Below are positions 21,615 to 34,942 of a stretch of DNA of 64,000 nt, one piece after another. Numbering within the stretch: the first letter of the stretch is position 1; each line of letters starts with the position of its first letter. Source of the stretch: Fusarium oxysporum f. sp. lycopersici 4287 (Eukaryota; Ascomycota; Sordariomycetes; Hypocreales; Nectriaceae); contig NC_030987.1 of the NCBI RefSeq assembly GCF_000149955.1, forward strand, positions 3,689,138-3,753,137, in the 5' to 3' direction. Position numbers and translations under genes: made by a program. Under the pieces are notes generated by a model. The model was given only the letters and a program-made list of their open reading frames with translations. It made no database searches and had not been told where the DNA came from.

Positions 21615-24600
21615 GGCCGTGGCACTGAAACCTGCTGCGTACTGCTGTGTTCAGGCACAATAAGAATCGATATCAACAGTTAGCCACGTTGAAATGGCTT
21701 AACACTTAATGATTTGGCGATTGCTTAGTGGCGAAAACGCAATTGTAAGTCGATACTTGTGATACTGCATACACCACGCTCTGTATCGTTTCACAACTTT
21801 TGCCTGTTATAAAAACAAAACCTGGAGATGCATATGGATAAATAGCAGCCGCGCAGGTAGGAAACGTATATAATTGCAAAAATAGAATGTGCAAGCCAGC
21901 GAAACGGCAACGGGGTGAAAGCCCGCCAAGTAACCACACAGACACAACCAACTTATCAATTGAAAAAGAGGTTTTTTGAAGTGAGTAACAGGATAGAGGA
22001 AATCTTTGCTTGACTCATTCAAGAGAAAGCAAAGAAAAAATGTTGCTGTGGTCGGTAATATCGCCCGAGGAGGTTGGGATAATAATGCAACGGTCGGTGA
22101 AGAGCGGGTCTTGAACAAGCGGTCGAAGTCGCGGGGAACGAAGCCGGAGGCGCAATGAATATCAGTGCATCAGGAGCTTTCAAAAATATGGTATTATCGT
22201 GATGAAATGGGTAAGACTTTTCGGGTGAGATATATCAAAAAAGACCTGAGGCATCAGAATGTCATTGGAAATGGAGCTGCGATGAACGCCCTGCTAATAT
22301 CAATGGTAAAGATGAGGTCCAAAGCCTAAAACGGGCAGCCAACGGCAATAATGGTGGATATGGATTGTGACTGGACAAGAGTGTGTGTGGGCTGAGTGGA
22401 TAGTTGGCTCTTAGTCGCGGCGGGACGACACGGGGGACGGGCGGAGCGGGCGGCGGAGGCGCTGGGCTTCTGACGTTTAGGCTTTCATTATTTTGGGCCT
22501 TTCTGGCAGCCTGAGCCACACTAAAGACGTGGGATTCGTGATGACGCTGTAGCTGGACCGCCCTACAAAGGGGCTGGATGCCATGAATTGCAACGCAAGG
22601 CAGGTGTGCGACTGCTCACTTCGCTGCAAAGCCACCACTGCCCAAGCCTAACTAAACCCAAGCCTAGGCCTAGGCCCAGATGTCAGCGCAGGGCTGTGGT
22701 TGTACTTTGCCCCAGACTTGCCGAAGAGCGTCAGGGGTCGTTGCTTGACTTGACGACAGTTGTGCATGGTTTTAGGCGTGGGTGTCGCGACTGTGGTCCA
22801 TTCATCCCACCATGCCGGAACCTTCATTCTTTGAAGCCAGCCAAAGGACCCTGCCAGGCGAGCGATTTCGACCATGACAAGCAAGCTGTGGCCTGGTCTG
22901 CTGCGTGCGTCTGCTGCTGCAGGGTCATACTTTCAAGAGAGACGGTGACGCTGGACGGCTTGCGGTGGGGAACCATCGATGAGCTGGCCCCTTTCAGACG
23001 CCCTTGTCTCGTCCCATTCTGTCTACGCTAAACACGAGTTTGCGTCTCTTTGAGCGCAGGGGAAGGCGGTGATGCATCATTAGGCACGGAGAAAGATTCT
23101 GGTCAGGCATAAAGAGCTGCGAACGGATATCGAAAATAGCCGGCGTCGTTTTCTTTTGGTGATGGATGTGAAGGTGTAAGAGTGCATGGTTCTTTGAGTT
23201 GGTGTGATTTAGCATCACAATTCTGTATCACGAGAACATGACTGACATGGAAAGGAACAGGCAAGTGCTCTTTGAAACCTTCCCTTGCTAGAAAGAAAAG
23301 GAGTTGGGAGAGAGGAAAGACCCAAGTTCAGTCAATGGAAGGTACCAGCATGAATTCACGAATAGGAAACCCCGATACTCTGCAGATAGGCAACTTCCCA
23401 AAACGAAGCAGGGTAGGCACAATGGCACTGTAGGCAGGCGTATCAGAAGCATCATTAATATCAAAACACCAACTTCCATTCTCACAGAATCACCAGAAAG
23501 AATCATTGTCTCACCTAATGACATCAGTCTCCCCCAACACTCGGCAATCAGCGCGGTCTACTCAAAATAGAGATCATGACAGCTTCACCCATGGGATATG
23601 TCACATCCTTGACAATAACCCACAAGTAAGCCACCATTCATTGAAAAAACAAAACTGTGAAGTCACTCAGGCAAGGCACGCGTGTCTTGCCGAAGATTAC
23701 ACTCATCACTCATGTAGGTGCGTGTCATCCTGAGCTGCTGACCTCAAGACTCGAACCATAAGACGGATGATCTAGATGTCCTGTAGGCTCCAGTCCAACT
23801 GCATACGCAAGCGACGGCGCCGTCTAAGCCAGGTAATCTCAGCGTGGCTGACCGCCCTGTTCAACCTTCTACTCGCTGTCTGGTTTCACGGTGTCCTCGG
23901 GAGGTTCTCGAAGTTTTGTCAGAGCAGGGCGAATTCAATCAATGGCTAGCTCGTGGTACCCCGGCACTCAAAGTGCCAAGATCTTATGTCGCATATTCGG
24001 AAAATAGCGAGCTTGAGGCACTGGACTCCATGCATTAAGCAACATGCCAATGCAAATGCAAACTCTGAGGCGTACGCATAGAAAGCAATGCTCGGATCTA
24101 GAGGAGTTGGTAATGGCATGCATCATGGTACTAGACAATTCATATGCCATTGTCGTATCAAAATTCGCTTCTGATCTTTTACCAGACCCCAGCAAACGTC
24201 ACAGTCTTCTCGCACCAATGGTGATATGATATTCAATATCTCCAAATCAGGAGCAAATGGGTGCCAGTGCCCAATGCGACTTTACTATGATGGGCTCAAT
24301 TTTATCCAATTCGCGCACACCCTCAAGCACCTCCCTCGATGAGGCAATACCTAAGCTTGCCGACACCTTAGTTGGTTCAATTCGCTCGTCTTCTTCCCTC
24401 TCGTCTCAATTTTCGAACTGGTCACGTCACACAAGTACTTCAGGAGCTTTCAGCTTCACAGGAAACTGTCCTGCAGCCGAGTCTGAGGCCCGATCCACCA
24501 GCCAAGATCCCATAAGAGCCTCGCGTGGGGTCAGGCATGAGTGCAGCACAAGAACGGCCCGTTAGAACAACGCTCAAGTGAGGCTACCTGCACTTGACAG

Positions 24601-25608
24601 GTTGTCGGTTCGCCATGCAAGCGATGGGGCCGCAACACATCACTAGCCCGTATGTACGAACGGGCTTCCAGACGTCTTATAGGCTTCGGTTGGGTGTCAA
24701 TCAAATTCTTATGCGATGGCTATACCGGCGTGTTTAGCTCGCTTAGTTGATTAACATGAAGCTTTACAGGACTCAACAATCTCGTGAGATAGTGTCAAAA
24801 GGTGCGATATGACAAGAAGGCGAGATACGACTTTAGATTACAATCCATTGTCGTTATCAAACTTCCCCTCGGCTAGGCTCGTCCCGTGCCTGGCTCCACA
24901 GACCCCGCGCCACGGTTAAGATGAGATCTCTCAGAGCCTTGGCCTAGCTAAGGTGCAAACCGGGATCAGCTTTCTGGGGAACCATCTGGCGATATCCGGA
25001 CACCCTACTGCGTCAATGAGGTTGAAGATACCATGGACCTTGTCAATGCATTGGACCAGAGACAATTTCAGACCTATGACAAAAGGCCCTACCAGAACTC
25101 CTGGCATACTCTATGCTTCAAGGTTGTCACCACATCGCAGGCCTCGAACTCTACCAAAGCAGTGTTCTTCCACACCTACCATTACGCATTGCGGCTGGAA
25201 TCATAAACACTTACCAAGTTTATGAACAGATTCTTATTATGCCTGTGATATAACGATCAGTATCACTAACCCAGGCAGCACCTTGCGATCACAACATCAT
25301 ACGCCCGGGCTGGGTAGTGAAGTAGAATGACGTCGCTTTCCTATACATACAATTATACACGAAGGCGTCAACTACACGCTGCCTTGTGACACCCCAAACA
25401 AACCACTAATGCATGCTTCTAATAGTACAATTTCCTCATTTTGGGAATAACAAGAGTAGGAGTCTTTATATCGTTCATCTAAATTTCTCGCCCATGCCCA
25501 AACGCCCTTCAAATCATGCCCTGCAACGTTCATGAACATCAACCTTCTTTCGGTTGGTGCTAGATGATGGTTGCAAGGCTAGAATGCATCAATGCCTCGT
25601 TCGGTATT
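21615..25608. other. Long gene-poor region
   Basis: About 4 kb between the kinase-like gene start and the 3' end of the Lon gene. The part just above 21615 should be the kinase-gene promoter. Several 60-150-codon open frames exist but lack ATG starts, family resemblance or splice partners. A GGTTCGAGTC-like B-box occurs on the minus strand near 23750 without a matching tRNA fold. An imperfect stem (ACCCAGGC ... GCCCGGGCTGGGT) lies at about 25270-25316. No gene is supported. Confidence 0.4.
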
Positions 25609-28600
25609 TTAGTCCTCCTCTTCAGCTGACTCGGAGTCGTTCTTCTTCTGCTGAGCCTTCCACTCGCAGATCTTGCACGTGTTGGCCTTCTCCTTATCAA
25701 TGTTGGGGAAGACAAGGTCAAAGACCTCAGGGTACCAGGCCACAGCATGACCTTCAAGACCCTCCTTGATGTTCTAGAAGTACTCGTTAGTAACCGAAAA
25801 TTAAATACCGGATAAGATGGGGAAACATACCTCAGGTAGCTCTAGCCAGTCAGACATGTTGTCCTTGGGGAAGATGATGGTCTTGCAGCCAGCTCGTCGA
25901 GCAGCAACAGTCTTCTCACGAAGACCACCAATGCGTAGTACCTTTCCAGTGAGTGTGATCTCACCAGTCATGGCAACTGTAGGATCAACGGGGGCATCGA
26001 GAGCAAGAGAAAGGAGTGAAGTAGCCATTGTGATACCAGCTGAAGGACCATCCTTGGAGACGGCACCATCTGGAACGTGCAGATGCATCTTTGCCTTGTC
26101 GAAGAAGTGGTTGTCAGGGAATTGCTTAACCATGAAAGACTTGGCGAAAGAGTAGGCGATGGTAGTAGATTCCTTCATGACGTTCTTGAGGTTACCGGTG
26201 ATCTCAAGGTGAGGCCGTGTAGATGGTCGGAGGGGAGCCTGGAGGATAGATTCGATGTACATGGCAGCACCGCCGAGTTGCGTCCAGGCGAGGCCCATGG
26301 AAACACCAGGAGGGTTGACCTCGTAGAGACGGTCAGAGGTGAAGACAGGAGGTCCAACGTAGTCAGTGAGATTGTCCTTGCCGATAACAACATGGACAGA
26401 GTCAGGGACGTTGAGTGGCTTGCGGGGTTTCTCCGTGGTCGCGCCAGTTTCGTTAGAGGTGGACTCCTTACCCTCGGTAACCTCCTCGGTTTTGCTCTTC
26501 TTCTCAGCCTCCTCAAGAGCAGACTTACCCTCCTCGGTGAGGGCCTCCTCTTCAGGCAAAACTTCCTCACCGAGCTCCTGAACGATCTTGAGGGCGGACT
26601 TTCGGTAGACCTTCTCGATCTGCTTCTTGAGGTTTCGCACACCAGACTCACGGCAGTATGACTTGATGAGCTCCTCAATTGCCTCCTCGCTCAAGTTGAC
26701 ATCAGCGTTCTGAAGTCCAGCAGTCTCCTTGGCAGCGGGTGCAAGATATCGTTGGGCAATGGCCATCTTCTCGTCGGCAACGTAACCAGAGAGTGTGATG
26801 AGCTCCATGCGGTCGAGCAGGGGTCGAGGAATAGTATCAGTCATGTTGGCAGTGCACACGAACAAGACCTTGGACAGATCTACAGGCACGTCCATGTAGT
26901 GATCCAAGAAAGAGCTATTCTGCTCAGGGTCGAGCAATTCCAGCAGAGCAGAAGAGGGATCGCCCTGGTAACCTCGGCCAATTTTGTCAATCTCATCGAT
27001 GAGGATGAGAGGGTTCTCAGTTTGACACTTCTTCAGCGCCTGGATCATACGACCAGGAAGGGCACCAACATAGGTTCTTCGGTGACCCTTGATCTCAGCA
27101 ACATCTGTGAGACCACCGACACTGAATCGGTAGTACTCACGGTTAAGAGCTCGGGCAATCGACTTTCCAATACTTGTCTTACCCACACCAGGAGGTCCGA
27201 CGAAGCAGAGAATCTTGCCCTCGACAGTGCCTCGAAGCTTACCAACAGCGATGAACTCCAGAATGCGGTCCTTGACGTCCTTGAGACCGTGGTGGTCCTC
27301 GTCCAGAATCTTGACTGCATTAGGGATGCCAAAGTTCTCGGCACTCCTCCTGCCCCAGGGAATCTGGGTGAGCCAGTCCAGGTAGTTCCTTGTGACGTTA
27401 AACTCGGAAGCAGCTGTCTCAAGATGAGCAAGCTTGTTAAGCTCCTCATCGAAGACCTTGCGAACTGCCTCAGGCATGGCAAGGCTGTTGGCCTTCTCCT
27501 TGAACTTCTCAACCAGCTTGTCCTTTCCATCGGATTCAAGGCCAAGCTCACGGCGGATGCCCTTCATCTGCTCCATAAGCCAGTACTCGCGCTGTCTCTT
27601 ACTAATCTTATTTTCGACGTCCTTGCTGATCTTGGACTGTAGTTGAGCATTCATGAGCTCCTTCTTCAGCACCACAAGAGCCTTCTGCATCCTCTCCTCG
27701 ACGTTAAGGCAACCAAGCACCTCTTGCAGCTCCTTTTGCTCGCCTGAAGATACGGCAGCGGCAAAGTCAGCGAGCTTAGCGGGCTCTGATGTAACATTTC
27801 CGGTTGATTGACTCATAGAGAAAGTGGAGATCTGGTCTCGGAAGAGATTGTTCATTGTGGCGACTTCCTTGAAAACGTTGACAATTTCGTTGGTGACGGC
27901 GCGAATGACAGGGCTCTTGGGGTCGTATGGCTCATCGACAAGGTTCTCGACGTTGACCAGACTGACGGGGTATCTCTTGAGGAATGATGTTGGCTCGTAC
28001 TTTTCGGCTGTCTGGTCAGGCTTCTTCTCCACAGCGCTCTCTTCGAAGCTGGCAACGACATCTCCCTTCTTCTCAGGAGTAGTCTCCTCCTCTGCGGGCT
28101 TCTGGGGAATCGGTTCAGGTGTGGGCTCGGCCTTAGCATCGGTCTTCTTGGTAGTATCTTGGCCACCAGGTGGTAGTAGGCTGGATAACTTGATACGGCG
28201 ATGAGGGTAGAGGATGGCAGTCAAGGCACCTTCTTGGCCGTGAATAGGGAAAGCGCTTGTGATTTGGGCAAAGACACCAACATCGTAGACGTCCTCGGGG
28301 TTCCTGATCACATCCTCATCCTCGTTCTCGTCCTTGAACAAGAATGCACCAACGTATGGTTGACCACGCTTAATCGACTCAGTGATTGCATTCGCCACCT
28401 CGGGGTCCTTAATGGTAATAGCCTTGTAGAAGCCAGGGAAGAGTGGGCGTCGAGCAATCGGGATCGCTAGGACTTGAGGGTAGACTTCGGGAACAACAGG
28501 CTTCTGAAGAGCCTTCTCAGCAGAAGGCTTTCTACCGCGACGACCTCCATCACCACCGGAGTTGTCGCCTCCGGATCCCGAACCGGCACCTCCAGCAGCA

Positions 28601-29016
28601 CTTCCCGCCTTCCCATCATTCGATTGACCAGCATTATCGTTCTTTCCAGAGCCAGGTGAATCGGGGCCTGGATTCCTCGACTCGGCCAGTAATGGGCTAT
28701 CGGCTTCCCTGCGCTTGTTCTCGATATTCGCCTTAGCCTCCTCGTCGGATAAGGGCTCCGTCAATGGCTCTATCGCAGACTCGAAGAAGCCCTTGTCGTT
28801 GCTGTCCTTCTCTTTGGTGACTCGGGCAGATGTGGAAAAGGCAGCGGCGACTAACCGCGGTTGAATGGCGGGAAGCCGACGACCGCAGATGTGATGGTTG
28901 CGGCAGGCGGGAGCAGAAGCCCATCGTGCAGCGGTTGCTTCGGAAGATACTCGTGATGCGTGGACGAGAGAGCGCTCAAGAATGAGGCGCCCTGAGAGGC
29001 GTGAACGGGGAATCAT
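25609..29016 (-). CDS. PIM1: Mitochondrial Lon protease
   Basis: Two exons: 29016-25831 and 25773-25609, with a 57-nt intron (GTATGT donor, TTACTAACG branch, TTCTAG acceptor), giving 1116 residues. The Arg-rich N-terminus ([20 protein letters not shown]) is a mitochondrial presequence. After a Gly/Ser/Asp-rich linker comes the Lon N-domain (from about residue 170), a coiled segment, the AAA+ module with Walker [10 protein letters not shown] (about 606-614) and Walker [12 protein letters not shown], and the protease domain with DGPSAG (catalytic Ser about 991) and the paired lysine in [11 protein letters not shown] (about 1035). It degrades oxidised and unassembled matrix proteins and helps keep mitochondrial DNA. 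Charged inserts in the N-domain and after the AAA+ domain are typical of fungal Pim1. The final short exon supplies the conserved [13 protein letters not shown] helix and an acidic tail. Confidence 0.97.
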
Positions 29017-30249
29017 GATTGGTGATGCGATGCGATTCGATTGTAGCGAACACGGAGCTAGAGCTAGGATCCGAGGGGTTGAGAGACGAGAAGTAGAAGC
29101 TCCCCGCGATGGGCAGCTGTAGACTAGGGTAGACTAGAGTCGACTAGTTGATACAATGAAGAATTAAAGAAGAAGAATGAAGTGTAAAAAGGAGACGAAA
29201 TGGTCTATCATAAGCAGTTGACAAGGATAATGTAACTAGACTAGCAGCAGGCCGCAATTGTCCGCATCACCGCTTGGCTTGACCCTCGCTTTTGGTTTTG
29301 GTTGGTTTTGGTGGAGGCGACTTAATAATCGCGAACTCGAACTTTACTACATCATCCAAAATTTCGATTCCAAGACGTTCCGCGCTAGTTTAGTCAGCCA
29401 CTGACCAATTAGACCCCGCTATCGGCTGTTGCGCCGGCCGTTATCAGATTGCGATACAACTACCGTTGCTCGCGTGCCTCAACCGAAGCCTTCTCAACTT
29501 CTATAGGCCTCTCTGATTCTTGTGATTTGGTCAAGATATCTAGCTAGTTGTTCTCATTTAATCAATTTGGTATCAGTTTGATCCTCATGACCTGTCATCT
29601 CTGTCACTATCAGATCATGCTGTCATAGATAGGCAACTGGTAAGAAAGTCAATAAACTAGGAGATATAGTAAAAACACTCATTACTCGGTTCAATTATGT
29701 TATACTCAGAGCTTTATGCTATTTATAATATCAAGGAAATACTATTGGGCATGTCGACAAAGCTTTGCTACTGTATATCTGCTTATACTTAGTAACCTAC
29801 AGCTTCGACTAGGCATGTTGCGCTGTACCCCAGAAAATAAAGGCAAACCTTGCAATAGATCCAAGTATCATGACCTGCTTGCTTCTTATGTCTCCAGTAT
29901 CCAATTGGACGTAATTAGCTTCCTAATTGGTATCAGAATAAACATCAAGTCATTTTTCAAACATACCTACTAACACAACTCCTACTGTAAGTCATGAGCG
30001 GACTTGCAAGTTGATGATCGACAGTTGCGATTACCCTATACTTCTCCGCAACCAAGCTTGTCAACGACTAACAAGCTTCCTTCTCCAACTGCATTTCTTT
30101 GTTCTTGACTCGAAGCCTGAAGGTCTTCGAGCCTTTATCTATTCCATATCATACAATCATCTTCAGTGGAAACCATATTCTCTGCTCTCAACCCTTGACA
30201 AGCTTCCCCTCTCCACACTTGAGACATATTCAGTGCATTGATCTCAGCC
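29017..30249. other. Divergent intergenic region
   Basis: About 1.2 kb between the Lon gene (-) and the small coiled-coil gene (+), presumably holding both promoters. A short GGTTTTGGTTGGTTTTGG repeat lies near 29292-29310; 29500-29970 is AT-rich. No gene is seen. Confidence 0.45.
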
Positions 30250-30759
30250 ATGTCACAAGATCTAGACGTTTCAAGCTCCCTCAAGAACCTGTCAATCGAC
30301 ACAAAGGACGAGCCTTCAGTGTTGTCCAAGAAGCCAGCACCCAAGAAGAAGACCAAGAAGGTCGTCGCAGACTCATGGGAGGACTCCGACTCCGACTCTA
30401 ATGCAGAGCCGGAAGTCGAGTCAGAGTCAAACAAGCCAACTCCCACCGCGACACCTGCACCGCCTCCCCCAACGCCCATGTCACCCGTCGGTGGCTTACC
30501 ATGGGAGTCACCTTCAGGAAGTCCCGGCCCTCGCGCCGGAGCAGACCCGGATAAACGCCCTGAGAAGACGGATGCCGTGGCTCGTCGTATGATTGCTGCT
30601 GGACTAGGCCTTAAGGCACCGAAGCAGACGGAGGAGCAAAGGGCGTACCAGAGGAGTGTTCGTGAGCAGGAGAAGAAGAGAAGGGAGCAGGAGAAGGAGG
30701 AGGCAAAGAAACGACAGGCTGATGTTGAGAAGGCAAAGGCAGCCATTTGGGATGATTAA
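30250..30759 (+). CDS. Small acidic, coiled-coil protein of unknown function
   Basis: Single exon of 169 residues; I chose the ATG at 30250 (MSQDLDVSSSLKNLSID), 12 bases downstream of a possible earlier one. The N-terminal third has a Lys patch (KKPAPKKKTKK) followed by an acidic run (SWEDSDSDSNAEPEVESES), then a Pro-rich spacer with PPPPTPMSP, and a C-terminal charged helix (EEQRAYQRSVREQEKKRREQ) ending in AAIWDD. The layout suggests a nuclear or ribosome-related adaptor, but no domain is recognised. Coding bias and clean boundaries make it a likely gene. Confidence 0.7.
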   Translation: MSQDLDVSSSLKNLSIDTKDEPSVLSKKPAPKKKTKKVVADSWEDSDSDSNAEPEVESESNKPTPTATPAPPPPTPMSPVGGLPWESPSGSPGPRAGADPDKRPEKTDAVARRMIAAGLGLKAPKQTEEQRAYQRSVREQEKKRREQEKEEAKKRQADVEKAKAAIWDD

Positions 30760-31743
30760 CCGGATATCTGATTAACAAGCTTGGAAGACTGCATGGCAGA
30801 CAACAAGAGCTTACAATTCACTTTTCTTCCTGGGCAACTCTCAGAGAACTCACTGAACCGAGTGACTTGGAGTCAAAGAGGAAAGATACAAGAAAGAATA
30901 CCTACATAAGTTGTCAGGGTTGAGAAATACGTATGAACAAATCCCTGCTACCGATAACAAATGCTCTGTCTGGTCTGAGGTATATACTGCTTGGGTATCA
31001 GACTAAAACAGTTTACTTTACATGCGCAACGGTGCTTATTCTGGCTCATAGGATCATGTTTATACGATCATATGTACATTCAAAGACTTCACATAGTGGC
31101 TAACATGATGCAGCACAATTCGTGTATCGAGCAATCGCGGCCGAACCGCAGGTATCATTGCATTGTCATTTCTCAATCTCGGTTTGCCTAGGCAGTAGCA
31201 ATGCTCTCAACTTTTCATGACCACATGCTGGAAATGCTTGTCTCTGTGCCTCCTCGATTCTGAAAGGCTTCCAGGCACAGCGTGTGATTCATGTGCCATC
31301 TAGTTCCACGGCATGAAAGCTCATGCCAACCACATGACTTCCAAAACAAACCCAACTTTGACTCCGTGTATAAGTCTGAAGACAGACTTTTGATATTGTT
31401 TTCGTTGACAGTGGTATCTTTCTCGCCAAACATCCATCATGTCCCAAAATTTCATCCCAACCGGCAACCAGGGGTATTCTTCGTTTTTTTGGTCTCAGCT
31501 TTTCGTTACATGACTGGGTATAAGGAGTGGACGTCAAGTCATCAAAAGAGAACCCCCGATTCCAAGGAAAAAGCAAAAAGTAACAGCAAGTAAAAAACAG
31601 GAAAGCACTCAAACGCAAATCAGGTAAAACAAACATGGCAAGACGTAAACCGACCGATGCACAAGTCGACGTTCCAGGGTATTTTTACGCCAGGGTATAT
31701 CCAGCCGGGGTATTTGCATGTAGAGGTTCTAACACGGGGGAAT
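30760..31743. other. Intergenic, convergent 3' regions
   Basis: About 1 kb between two stops facing each other. Contains weak antisense frames only. No gene or repeat is supported. Confidence 0.45.
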
Positions 31744-34700
31744 CTAACGGAAAGGCCCAATAGGGGCGGGGTATCCTGAATTCATAGAATGAGAAGTGGA
31801 AGGGCGCCCGCTGTCGCCGGACGCGCGGGTGCTGTGGCGAGGTGTGACATCGCCAGGTTGAGGAATGGACAATTTGTTGTCCATGTGAGTGCCGAAGGTT
31901 CGAGGAGCCCAAGGATTGTCGTCGTCAGGGAGGTTGACGCCGCTATCGTTCCAGGGGTTTCGGTCGGCGTTGAAGCTGCGGGTCGATTCGATCGAAATGA
32001 GCGAAGACTTAGAGACGTTGCTTGAACCCTTGAAAAAGTTACCGTTGCCAGAATGAGAGCTGTTCTTTCTGCGGTCCAAGAAAGATGAAATTGACGTCAT
32101 ACTGCCAGGCTTTCGGAGACGGTCGAGAATACTGCTTCGCTCGCGAGCGACTTCATCGCCAAAGCCAGTCTTGATAGGAGAATCAGTGGCGACAGGTGCA
32201 GGAGCGTGCTGTAGAAGCTTAGAGTCGAAATACTGCAGAGAATCTTCAAACGAGTCAGATTTAGGGCGAGGGAGAGCGCCCTTAACAACATTGATCTCAG
32301 CTCCGGAAGTTGCGAATTGAGACTGAATGAAGTCCATAGCATCACGGAGACCACCGGCGTTGTTGCGGGTGAACCCCCAAAGAAGAGTGACCGTAGGCTC
32401 GCCGTTCTCAGTGAGCTCGTCGGGGTTCTGCCTGACGCTGAGTTCAACCTCATGCTGGCTCTTCAGCTTGGGCACGAGGTCATGAGCAAATTCAGGAGAC
32501 TCGAGGAACTTGACCAGCTCAGGAGTTCTGGCGAGGACAAGCTCATGCTTATCTGGGACCATGCCGAGAAACTCATCGACACAGTGAGGAACCTGCCACT
32601 GTGGACCGTTAACCGTAACCTCATCACTGGCTTGCTCAGTGCTGGGGAAGTTGATCTTGCAGTTGTACTTCTGCTCCAGGTCATCGATCTCAGGAAGTCT
32701 AGCAATAAGCTGACGATGATAGAGGCGGTCAACGCTGACAATCTGAGATGTGTACTCAGAATCCTATAGATTCTATTAGCATTGAGCGAGCGGTGGCATT
32801 AGGTGACACTTACGGCACGATCGACCATCTCCAAGATCTCGTTCTTGACAGCGTCCAAATTCTGGGCGTTTCGAGCTGGCGTGCGGCAGATGACATTGTC
32901 AACTTTGATATCGTCGTCTTCTCGACCCATTCCGCCTGTATCAAGGTTAGCAAGCTTATACCTGATAGTGTAGCAACGGTGACCCCGACCTCTATCCATA
33001 GCATTGGAGAACTTGACGAAGACCGAGTGCTTCTTCATGATGCGCTGGATGTGCTGACCACCAATACCGATGATGCGTTTGTGGTACTGATCCGGCACAT
33101 GGAACGAAATAGATGCAGGCATTTCTTGCTCCACAAGAGTGAGGCCCTGCTTCATGGACTCATAAGTTGCTGCCATGACATCGATGTTGAAGTTGTACTC
33201 GTTGAAACCATCGAAAATGATCTGCACATTGCTCTGTCCCATTATCTTGTTGATTTTGCCGTTCTTTTTGCCACTGACGAATTCCTTGTGCTCATTGGCA
33301 AGCTCAATCTTGACCCGGATCTGGTACTGAGATTGAGAAATGAACTTCATCTCTGATATGACTTGAAGAGCTGTCTTGACAGCGTCATCAGAGCCAGTGA
33401 TGGTGAAACTCAGTTTATCGAAGGAAAGATCGGCATCGGAGTTGGCGCAGATATCAACGAGCAAACTCTTGATGTCGTTGGGGTGAGGGAAATGCCTGGC
33501 ATCAGCGGGCTGAATGAACCATCCCGCACTGTAGAATTGACCAGCCTGTGCCAAAGTTAGCAGGGTGTCTATTCGATTTCAGACATTACTTACCAAGGAC
33601 ATGATCTCTCGCACAGTTCGCTCAACGTGAAGACCTTCGCTTCCTTGAACTCGGACCATGTTACGCTGAGTAGCCAGGGGAGGGAACATGATGAAGGTGC
33701 CATTGGCCTCCAGAATCTTCCGGACCTTATCTAGACGACCCAGCAGAATACTGTCGATCTTGGCAGCAGGAATTGTTACGTCTTTAACGTACAATCTGAT
33801 GCGCTGGACAGTTTCGTGAAGTTTCTGCTTTGCTAATTCAATAGCTTGGGGTGTTTCACCAGTGATAAAAATATCGTTGGGGTCACGGCGAGTCGCTTTA
33901 GGAGGGCAGTAGCGGTACATTGCCGAGAACGGAGGTGGGAAGTAGATGGCAGTTCCAGTGGAAGACTCAATGAGCTTGATGTTTTTGCGATGTCGGCCAC
34001 AGACAAGCTGGTGGAGGGAAGCCTCGAGTTTGGTACCATCGACAATTCGGCCAAGCTGCGTAAGTGTTAGAACAGCAGATAAGTATAACTAAGCAGGAAA
34101 CAGTACCAGAGTATCAATGTGGATCAGAACACGAGCCTTTGCGTGCTCGGATGATAGTATATCACCGTATATAGCAACTCTCCAGCGCTGATCCATGCGT
34201 AATTCAGCATCACCAGTCATACCGTCGACAACAGGGGTCAATTTAGGGCCAAGAAGAAAGATATCTACGCCACAGAAGGTGGAGATGTAATCGAGGGTAT
34301 CAGTAACAGGCTTCTTGAGCACTCCGGCATTGAGATCGCAGACGAGTTGACCATCAATATCAATGGTGGTGCAACGCTGTAAAAATGTTAGAGCTTTGAA
34401 TTGTACCGGGAGAGCCCAGGTGCATATGTGTAGGAACATACAAGAGAAATTGGGGTATCATTCAAAATAGTCTCTCGGCTCTTGTGGACCAGCTCTGGAG
34501 AGCCCGAGAGACAAACAGTAGCAACCTGTTGGCCTTTTCCGCCCTTGAGCATTGTCGACAGGACGTACGCCTCAACAGGAAGCGGCCCGTTGGTAATTTC
34601 CTGGCACATCCTGTGGAGGTTGTTCAGGTTCTGAACATGGACAGGCAGCTCGTGAATCTGGACGTCGTCCGGCGCGTCCTCGGGGTGTGTCCATCGTAGG

Positions 34701-34942
34701 ACAGCGTCAGTGGTCGCGTGAAGAATGTCCTCAGTATCGGGGCCCGCAAGATCGGAAGCGAATGGGATGTTGAACGAGTAGAGAATGGTGGCATCGGCGG
34801 CTTGAGGGGAAGCCATGGGCTGACCGGGTTGAGCGGCGTTCTTGGGATGGTTGAGGGCATTCATGGGCATATTAGGACGGCCCATTACGAAATTGGGAGC
34901 CATTCTTTCCGACCAGTGACGCATATTTGCCAACTTATTCAT
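31744..34942 (-). CDS. Multi-KH-domain RNA-binding protein
   Basis: Five exons: 34942-34442, 34376-34107, 34055-33594, 33545-32814 and 32763-31744. All introns are 48-65 nt with GTA donors, and all joins are phase 0, giving 994 residues. The start is the first in-frame ATG (MNKLANMRHWSERMAP); an open frame continues upstream without ATG. Several KH-type units are visible: the clearest is RIIGIGGQHIQRIMKKHSVF with its GxxG loop, and others include KINKIMGQSNVQIIFDG and LLGRLDKVRKILEANGTFIM. The C-terminal 150 residues are disordered (Ser, Asn, Pro rich). Array-type KH proteins (vigilin/Scp160, BicC) bind mRNA in the cytoplasm and affect its translation or localisation; which of these is orthologous I cannot say. 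Confidence 0.88.

Noticed and set aside
23700..23860. B-box-like GGTTCGAGTC on the minus strand, possible tRNA or SINE
   Set aside because: No cloverleaf can be drawn and no A-box is found at the right spacing.
32917..32976. Ideal splice signals (GTATAAG ... GCTAAC ... ATACAG) only about 26 nt apart inside the KH gene
   Set aside because: Too short for a spliceosomal intron, and removing it shifts the frame into a stop; the uninterrupted reading is better.
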